Assembly (NCBI GenBank): GCA_003483125.1
Contig: DMWU01000307.1
Coordinates: 1 to 11,622, forward strand
Direction of reading: 5' to 3'
Length of the DNA: 11,622 nucleotides
Source: Erythrobacter sp.
Lineage (GTDB): Bacteria > Pseudomonadota > Alphaproteobacteria > Sphingomonadales > Sphingomonadaceae
In this document: piece after piece, positions 7,128 to 11,622 of the stretch
How positions within the stretch are numbered: the stretch's first letter is position 1
Layout of the letters: each line of letters begins with the position of its first letter
Notes under the pieces: model-generated
Database searches by the model: none
Told to the model about the DNA's origin: nothing
The model's input: the letters and a program-made list of their open reading frames with translations, nothing else
Position numbers and translations under genes: made by a program

Positions 7128-8036
7128 ATGAATATCTCGACTGGCTCCATCAACGTGACCGAAGACGAACCGAAGGCTGGCGAAGCCGAAAACAAAGTTA
7201 ACTGGCTTGCCGAAATTCGCGGGCTGGCGCTGATGCTGCTCGCCGTCCTGGTGTTTCACAGTTTTATTGCGAAACCATTCTACATCCCCTCGACATCCAT
7301 GATGCCCGGCCTTCAGGTCGGTGATCGACTGGTAGTCAGCAAATATCCCTATGGCTGGTCCTGGGCGTCGATTTCATTCCACCTCGCCCCGCGCGGCGAC
7401 TGGCGGATCTGGGGAGAAACACCGAGATATGGCGATATCGTAATCCCTGTCCATCCAGAGCGGGATGAGGACTATATCAAGCGCGTAGTCGCCCTTCCCG
7501 GCGATACGATTGAAGTTCGCGATGGTCGGATCATCCTCAATGGAAACCCGATCAAGCGCGAGGTAGTGCCACCAGTACGAATTCCGTTCGAGCCAGAGCT
7601 GATGTGCGATGGCCGACCCTGTCTCGCCTCGCTCGACAGCTATCGCGTCCGCACAGCAAGTGGCGGACAATTTTACGAGCCCCCCACCTATCGCGAAACC
7701 CTACCCAATGGGGCAACCTATCTCACGATCGACTTTGAGAGAAACGGCCTTTACGACTTCTTCGGCCCAGTCGAAGTGCCTGAAGGTCACGTGTTCGTGA
7801 TGGGCGACAATCGCGACAGTTCGGCAGACAGTCGCGCCCCGCTAGCAGGCCAGGGCCTTGGCGGCCCCATACCGCTTGAAAATATCGGCGGACGCGCGGA
7901 GTTCATTACATTTTCGCTCGATGGATCGACTACTCTGAACCCCATTAGCTGGTGGACCAGTCTGCGTTCGGGCCGATCATGGATGACATTGCGTCCTCCA
8001 ATAGCCGAAACGATCGCGGCGGAGCCATCAGACTAG
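7128..8036 (+). CDS. lepB: Signal peptidase I
   Basis: Cleaves signal peptides from exported proteins at the periplasmic face of the inner membrane. From the ATG at 7128 it is 302 residues: a charged cytoplasmic N-terminus, one transmembrane anchor (about 32-48), catalytic S57 in PSTSM, substrate-loop residues GDRLVVSKYPYG, the general base K118 in YIKRVVALPGD, and the family box MGDNRDSSADSR (225-236). C160 and C165 sit where E. coli LepB has its Cys170-Cys176 disulfide, consistent with a periplasmic fold. The frame is open upstream to 7074, but that overlaps acpS, and 7128 is the first start after the acpS stop. No strong Shine-Dalgarno is visible, so coupling to acpS is likely. In many relatives rnc and era follow lepB; here a DUF3089 gene does. 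Confidence 0.95.
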   Translation: MNISTGSINVTEDEPKAGEAENKVNWLAEIRGLALMLLAVLVFHSFIAKPFYIPSTSMMPGLQVGDRLVVSKYPYGWSWASISFHLAPRGDWRIWGETPRYGDIVIPVHPERDEDYIKRVVALPGDTIEVRDGRIILNGNPIKREVVPPVRIPFEPELMCDGRPCLASLDSYRVRTASGGQFYEPPTYRETLPNGATYLTIDFERNGLYDFFGPVEVPEGHVFVMGDNRDSSADSRAPLAGQGLGGPIPLENIGGRAEFITFSLDGSTTLNPISWWTSLRSGRSWMTLRPPIAETIAAEPSD

Positions 8037-8045
8037 CCTCCAACC

Positions 8046-9194
8046 ATGGCACGCAAGTTCATCTATTTTGTTGCCACGTGCATTGTTCTTGTGATCGTGG
8101 CGCTCCTCGCACTGCGTATCTGGACGAAGGAGCTAACAGCGATTGCGTTTGTGCCAACGGTCGATTTTGTGGAGCAGCCGGCGCTGGCTTCCAATGCCTA
8201 TGCAGCGCCAAACATGTGGTTTGCGCACCCGCAACTTGAAGACGCGGAATTGGTGCGTTGGCAGCCATCCGTCAGAGAGGGACGTAGCCTTCTGCCCAAA
8301 CCGGCGGAACCCGCAGAAATCCTGCCGCCGGATTTCGCCCTGTTCTTTGTCCATCCCACCAGCTTTGTCGATCGGTCCGCGTGGAACGCGCCGTGGGACG
8401 ATGAAGAGGTAGAGCGCATCACGCCAATCTATCTGCGGGCGATGGCGAGCCCATTTAACAAGGCCAGTGAAATTTGGGCGCCGCGCTATCGCCAGGCAAC
8501 GTTTGGTGCATTCCTGACCGAAGAGTTTGAAGGCAAGAGGGCCGTTAATTTGGCCTATCGCGATGTCTTGCAGGCCTTCATCCAATTCCGCCAATCGGTT
8601 GACGAAGCCACGCCAATTATTCTCGCCGGGCACAGCCAGGGCTCGCTTCACCTACTCCGCATAATCAAGGAAGAGATTTCCGGCTCACCTTTGGCCGACC
8701 GCTTGATCGCAGCATACATAGTCGGCTGGCCAATTTCAGAGACACTCGATCTGCCTGCCATGGGCTTCCCGGCATGTAGATCTGCAAAGCAGACCGGCTG
8801 CATCATAAGTTGGTCCAGCTTTGCGGAGCCGGCAGATCCGTCTCTCGTTCTTGAAGCCTATGCCAATTCGACAGCCCTTAATGGCGAGCTGCGCGGCACC
8901 AGCCCCATTCTTTGCACTAACCCGATCAACGGAACGGTAGGCGGCAGCGCTGCAGAGGCAGACAATCTCGGGACATTAGTGCCCGGAAATGACCTTTCCG
9001 ATGGAGAGCTATTAGCGGGCGCCGTTCCCGCAAGATGCGGCGAAAACGGACTGCTATTGATTGGCGATCCGCCAGACTTGGGAAGCTATGTTTTGCCGGG
9101 TAACAATTATCACGTCTATGATATCCCCCTGTTCTGGACGAATTTACAGAGGGATGCTGGCAGACGGGCAGAGGCATGGGCGGCAACACGCTGA
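8046..9194 (+). CDS. Membrane-anchored DUF3089 alpha/beta hydrolase
   Basis: A 382-residue protein with the features of the DUF3089 family, predicted Ser hydrolases whose substrates are unknown. It starts with RK and a single transmembrane helix (about residues 7-24), so the catalytic part is probably periplasmic. The domain shows FFVHPTSF (100-107), APRYRQATFGAF (145-156), LAYRDVLQAF (169-178), the nucleophile elbow GHSQGS with S197, and a late NNYHVYD with H356 as likely catalytic His. The acidic member of the triad is not certain. Four Cys in the exported part (C244, C252, C290, C331) could form disulfides. The ATG lies 9 bases after the lepB stop and the gene's end overlaps ruvX by 19 bases, so it belongs to the same gene string. 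It may be a lipase or esterase of envelope lipids, but this is inference. Confidence 0.87.
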   Translation: MARKFIYFVATCIVLVIVALLALRIWTKELTAIAFVPTVDFVEQPALASNAYAAPNMWFAHPQLEDAELVRWQPSVREGRSLLPKPAEPAEILPPDFALFFVHPTSFVDRSAWNAPWDDEEVERITPIYLRAMASPFNKASEIWAPRYRQATFGAFLTEEFEGKRAVNLAYRDVLQAFIQFRQSVDEATPIILAGHSQGSLHLLRIIKEEISGSPLADRLIAAYIVGWPISETLDLPAMGFPACRSAKQTGCIISWSSFAEPADPSLVLEAYANSTALNGELRGTSPILCTNPINGTVGGSAAEADNLGTLVPGNDLSDGELLAGAVPARCGENGLLLIGDPPDLGSYVLPGNNYHVYDIPLFWTNLQRDAGRRAEAWAATR

Positions 9195-9661
9195 TCTTCG
9201 AGAACGCAATTGATATGCGCGAGCAGCTGCCGGATGGCGGTGCCCTGCTTGGCATTGACCTGGGGACAAAGACGATCGGCCTTGCCACCTGCGATGCTGG
9301 ATGGCGCTTTGCGACCGCAGGCAAGACCATCTCGCGTGGCAAGTTTGCTCGTGATCGTGATTCTCTCGACGAGCTAATCGCAAACCGGAATGTCGCCGGG
9401 ATCGTAATCGGCCTTCCGCGCAATATGGATGGGAGCGAAGGGCCGCGCGCGCAGTCGGCCCGCGCCTATGCCCGCAATCTGGCTGAGGCCTCTTCGCTGC
9501 CCATTCTCTTGTGGGACGAGCGCTGGTCAACGCACAGTGCCGAAGCCGCGATGATCGGGCAGGATATGAGCCGCGCAAAGCGCGCCGAAAAGATCGATAG
9601 CCACGCGGCTGCCATAATCCTGCAAGCTGCGATTGATGCCCTTGCAGGCGGTTCGGTCTAG
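9176..9661 (+). CDS. ruvX: RuvX/YqgF-family nuclease (pre-16S rRNA processing / Holliday junction resolvase-like)
   Basis: YqgF proteins have an RNase H-like fold and act in 16S rRNA 5'-end maturation; they were first proposed as Holliday junction resolvases. The 161-residue protein has the catalytic-Asp strand LLGIDLGTKTIGLATCD (D28), the central IVIGLPRNMDGSEGP, the DERWSTHSAEA motif (D114, E115), and the late acidic residue D141 in KIDSHAAAIIL. About 20 residues precede the core. The ATG at 9176 overlaps the DUF3089 gene by 19 bases and has AGAGG only 1 base upstream, too close to be ideal. An ATG at 9215 would give a shorter protein that still contains the whole domain. It is the last gene of the plus-strand string that begins at pyrE. 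Confidence 0.94.
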   Translation: MGGNTLIFENAIDMREQLPDGGALLGIDLGTKTIGLATCDAGWRFATAGKTISRGKFARDRDSLDELIANRNVAGIVIGLPRNMDGSEGPRAQSARAYARNLAEASSLPILLWDERWSTHSAEAAMIGQDMSRAKRAEKIDSHAAAIILQAAIDALAGGSV

Positions 9662-9754
9662 CCGAATTCCAGCTCCCATCGCTTTCGCAGCGCTGGATAC
9701 GACAAAATAAATTAAATGATTGTAATGGAGGCCAAGCCCAAGCAGTAGTGGCGC
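9662..9754 (+). promoter_or_regulatory. Spacer with AT-rich stretch and 10-codon mini-ORF before the thioesterase pair
   Basis: This 93-base gap is the longest in the plus-strand genes after pyrE. TCCAGC/GCTGGA (9668-9673 with 9692-9697) could form a weak 6-bp stem but no U-tract follows, so I do not call a terminator. An AT-rich run (9704-9724) could carry a promoter for the thioesterases. ATG at 9716 opens ten codons ending in TAG at 9746-9748, in the same frame as the thioesterase ATG at 9755. A strong GGAGG (9726-9730) lies within it but 24 bases before 9755, too far to serve that start. Confidence 0.3.
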
Positions 9755-10207
9755 ATGGCCAGCCCGCTCCCCGATTTTGACCCGAAGCAATCCTTTGCCT
9801 TGTTCTCCAAGCATGGCCACTCAGGCTGGCTCGGTCTCAAATATGTCGACAATGGTCGTGACTGGGTCGAGCTGGAACTTCCCTGGCGCGAAGACCTGTT
9901 GGGAGAGGAGAACAGGCATGTTCTCGCTTCGGGTCCGATCATTAGCCTTCTGGACATGGCCAGCGGCCTTTCGATCTGGACTGCAAAAAAAACATTCGCA
10001 CCGATCGCGACGCTGGATCTGCGGGTCGATTATCAACGACCGGCAAGGGACCACAGCGCCGTTATCGGCCGCGTAAGATGCTATCGCACTACGAAATCGG
10101 CGGCTTTTGTGCGCGGGTATGCGCATGATGGAGATGCAGATGATCCCGTGGCGACCATGGCTGGCGTATTCATGACAATCTCGAGGGATCCACGCCATGG
10201 CCAATGA
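9755..10207 (+). CDS. PaaI-like hot-dog-fold thioesterase (first of pair)
   Basis: Predicted acyl-CoA thioesterase of the hot-dog superfamily (150 residues, one domain). The family helix and strand pattern is visible: SGPIISLLDMASGLSIW (59-75), where D67 in the central helix is the likely catalytic acid, then FAPIATLDLRVDYQRPA (81-97) with the usual TxDLxVxYxRPA strand, and the last strands ending in VATMAGVFM (132-140). The usual HGG before the helix is replaced by ASG, so activity or binding may differ from its partner. The ATG at 9755 is the first in-frame start after an amber stop at 9746, and its ribosome-binding site is weak. It contains a run of eight A (9985-9992). It overlaps the second thioesterase by 11 bases. 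The substrate is unknown. Confidence 0.83.
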   Translation: MASPLPDFDPKQSFALFSKHGHSGWLGLKYVDNGRDWVELELPWREDLLGEENRHVLASGPIISLLDMASGLSIWTAKKTFAPIATLDLRVDYQRPARDHSAVIGRVRCYRTTKSAAFVRGYAHDGDADDPVATMAGVFMTISRDPRHGQ

Positions 10208-10622
10208 TGAGACAAGCCGATCCTTCGTCACAGCCTATGCGAAGGCGATGGGTATTTCCATGCATGAGATCGAGGATGGCATTCCCGTTCTAACGGTGGA
10301 TTTCAGCAGCATCGTTGAGGGGCGGCCTGGCGCCTTTCATGGCGGCGCGACAAGCGGCCTGCTTGAAACCGCGGGATATGCCGCGCTCTATTCGCGGCTG
10401 GCGAAAGATGGCCGTGAGCTTCAACTCAAACCCATCAATATCACCGTGCAGTTTCTATCTGCGGGAAAGGCCAAGCCTTCTTTCGCCAAGGCCAGGATCA
10501 ACAGGCTTGGGCGACGTAACGCCAACGTCACCGTAGAGGCCTGGCAGGATGATCGCAGCCGGCCCATTGCAACTGCTGTAATGAATATCCTGATGGCCGA
10601 GACATCGTCCAGCAAGGAATAG
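10197..10622 (+). CDS. PaaI-like hot-dog-fold thioesterase (second of pair)
   Basis: A second single-domain hot-dog protein (141 residues) related in fold to the gene before it. It has the canonical HGGATSGLLETAGYAAL helix (residues 48-64, with E57 where the catalytic acid lies), a strand PINITVQFLSAGKAKP (80-95), and the late strands with RNANVTVEAWQDD and PIATAVMNILM. The ATG at 10197 is preceded by GAGGGA at 8 bases, a good Shine-Dalgarno located inside the upstream gene, and the two genes overlap by 11 bases. Equal or linked expression and possible mixed oligomers are inference. It ends 6 bases before the stop of the convergent penicillin-binding protein gene, and no clear terminator is visible between them. 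Confidence 0.85.
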   Translation: MANDETSRSFVTAYAKAMGISMHEIEDGIPVLTVDFSSIVEGRPGAFHGGATSGLLETAGYAALYSRLAKDGRELQLKPINITVQFLSAGKAKPSFAKARINRLGRRNANVTVEAWQDDRSRPIATAVMNILMAETSSSKE

Positions 10623-10628
10623 ACCAGG

Positions 10629-11622
10629 TCAGTCCCTGCGGCGAATACGCACAATATCGTCCAGTATGTCCTCGATCCGATCCGGATCTATTCGAACATT
10701 CCCGTCTTCAATATCGATATCGAGCGGGACGTCGCCCAGTTCCGTACTCAATACCACTTCGCCATCTTCTAGCCTCAGGCTCGCATCGCGGCCTTCGAAC
10801 AAGACTCCGTCGAGCGGAATATCGTCAATATCGGGAACGTCCATCGGTTGGATCGGGCCTTCCGGATCGGGGCGACTGGCCGGTTCGACCACATCGGTTC
10901 CAGCCAGCGCCTGGCGCATGAAGTCGCGCCATATGCGGGCGGGCAATCCACCGCCAGTGATGCCGTCCAGCGGGGAATTGTCATCGTTGCCAATCCATAC
11001 ACCCACAACTAGATCGCCCGCATAGCCGACAAAAAGGGCATCGCGATTGTTCTGGGTGGTTCCGGTCTTGCCGAAATTGGGACCAGCGAGCGTTGCAGCC
11101 TTGCCTGTGCCTTCATTGATGGCGCTACGAAGCATTTGCTCGAGTTCGGCGTGATCGCTCTCGGGCAGGCTCGACTCGCCGTCTATCAGCCAATCGAGCC
11201 ACCCTCCCTCTTCGCGCGGGAATGCGCGCGGTTCGACAGCAAAGCTGTTCGCTGCAATCCCCGCATATGCCGAAGTCAGTTCCAGCAAGCTCATTGTGGA
11301 TGTGCCAAGCGCTAGACTGGGATCTCCAGCTGGCAATTTAGAGGTGACCCCCAGATCGCGCGCTGCAGCTATCACCGCAGCATCGCCTAGTTGGTAATAA
11401 AGGCGGACGGCTGCAACATTGCTGGAGCTGGCAAAAGCCTGCTCTAGAGTAATCGCGTCAGAATATTGATCGCCGGCATTGCGCGGGCGATAGCTGCCCT
11501 CCTCTATCGGCGTGTTATCGATAAGGTCGCTTGGGTCCATACCCGCACGGATAGCCGCGAGATAGACGAAAAGCTTGAAGGTCGATCCCGGTTGCCGTCG
11601 GGCCTGTGTTGCGCGATTGAAG
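10629..11622 (-). CDS. PBP1A-type class A penicillin-binding protein, C-terminal transpeptidase part
   Basis: Peptidoglycan cross-linking enzyme of the inner membrane; only the last 331 residues are in the window, and the glycosyltransferase domain and start lie beyond the right edge. All three penicillin-binding motifs are present: SxxK at the visible start (PGSTFK, Ser 13 and Lys 16 of the visible part), SxN as SSN (66-68), and KTG at 185-187 (GKTGTTQNNRDALFVGY). Family features AFNRATQARRQPGSTFK and VGVWIGNDDNSP support PBP1A. After the transpeptidase fold there is a roughly 90-residue Asp/Pro/Glu-rich tail (from about 241), with alternating hydrophobic-acidic stretches, ending RIRRRD. It is convergent with the thioesterase pair. 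It could also be a PBP1C or PBP2-like class A variant, but PBP1A is most likely. Confidence 0.93.
   Translation of the reverse strand, partial: FNRATQARRQPGSTFKLFVYLAAIRAGMDPSDLIDNTPIEEGSYRPRNAGDQYSDAITLEQAFASSSNVAAVRLYYQLGDAAVIAAARDLGVTSKLPAGDPSLALGTSTMSLLELTSAYAGIAANSFAVEPRAFPREEGGWLDWLIDGESSLPESDHAELEQMLRSAINEGTGKAATLAGPNFGKTGTTQNNRDALFVGYAGDLVVGVWIGNDDNSPLDGITGGGLPARIWRDFMRQALAGTDVVEPASRPDPEGPIQPMDVPDIDDIPLDGVLFEGRDASLRLEDGEVVLSTELGDVPLDIDIEDGNVRIDPDRIEDILDDIVRIRRRD

Noticed and set aside
8133-8651. 172-codon minus-strand frame inside the DUF3089 gene
   Set aside because: Antisense shadow; the plus-strand protein has the GHSQG motif and family signatures.
9668-9697. Inverted repeat after ruvX as an intrinsic terminator
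   Set aside because: The stem is only 6 bp with an 18-base loop and is not followed by a T-run.
10623-10628. Bidirectional terminator between the convergent thioesterase and penicillin-binding protein genes
   Set aside because: Only 6 bases separate the stop codons and no clear stem with a T-run is visible around them.

Overview
The window is a moderately GC-rich, densely coded chromosomal segment. It most resembles an alphaproteobacterium of the Sphingomonadales (Erythrobacteraceae-like). This placement is inference from the protein sequences and gene order: an aa3-type cytochrome oxidase operon facing pyrE-pdxJ-acpS-lepB, a ruvX gene of the type seen in that group, and the short alphaproteobacterial form of PyrE. 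I see no rRNA, tRNA, insertion sequence, phage gene or CRISPR array.

Region 1 (1-4906, all on the minus strand) is the cytochrome c oxidase operon. In transcription order it holds ctaC (subunit II, CuA), ctaD (subunit I, heme a/a3-CuB), a soluble-type epoxide hydrolase, ctaB (heme O synthase), a 41-residue CoxF-like membrane protein, and the start of ctaG (Cox11 copper chaperone), which runs off the left edge. ctaC and ctaD make the catalytic core, CtaB makes the precursor of heme A, and CtaG delivers copper to CuB. The epoxide hydrolase has no obvious role in oxidase biogenesis and is the odd member.

Region 2 (4907-5129) is a 223-base divergent promoter region between ctaC and pyrE. It holds a 7-bp inverted repeat, an AT-rich palindrome and a short hairpin.

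Region 3 (5130-9661, plus strand) is a tightly packed gene string: pyrE, pdxJ, a 90-residue membrane protein of unknown function, acpS, lepB, a membrane-anchored DUF3089 alpha/beta hydrolase, and ruvX. Four junctions abut or overlap (TAA/ATG, GTGA, ATGA and a 19-base overlap), and the other two have 5- and 9-base gaps. It is probably one transcription unit mixing pyrimidine, PLP, acyl-carrier-protein, protein-export and RNA/DNA-processing functions. In many proteobacteria rnc-era follow lepB; here the DUF3089 gene occupies that place.

Region 4 (9662-10622, plus strand) follows a 93-base spacer and holds two overlapping hot-dog-fold (PaaI-like) thioesterase genes.

Region 5 (10629-11622, minus strand) is the C-terminal transpeptidase part of a PBP1A-type class A penicillin-binding protein, convergent with the thioesterases and truncated by the right edge.

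Nearly everything is core housekeeping. No clearly novel system is visible. The points most worth a second look are the epoxide hydrolase inside the cox operon, the unknown membrane protein between pdxJ and acpS, the DUF3089 hydrolase beside lepB, and the overlapping thioesterase pair.
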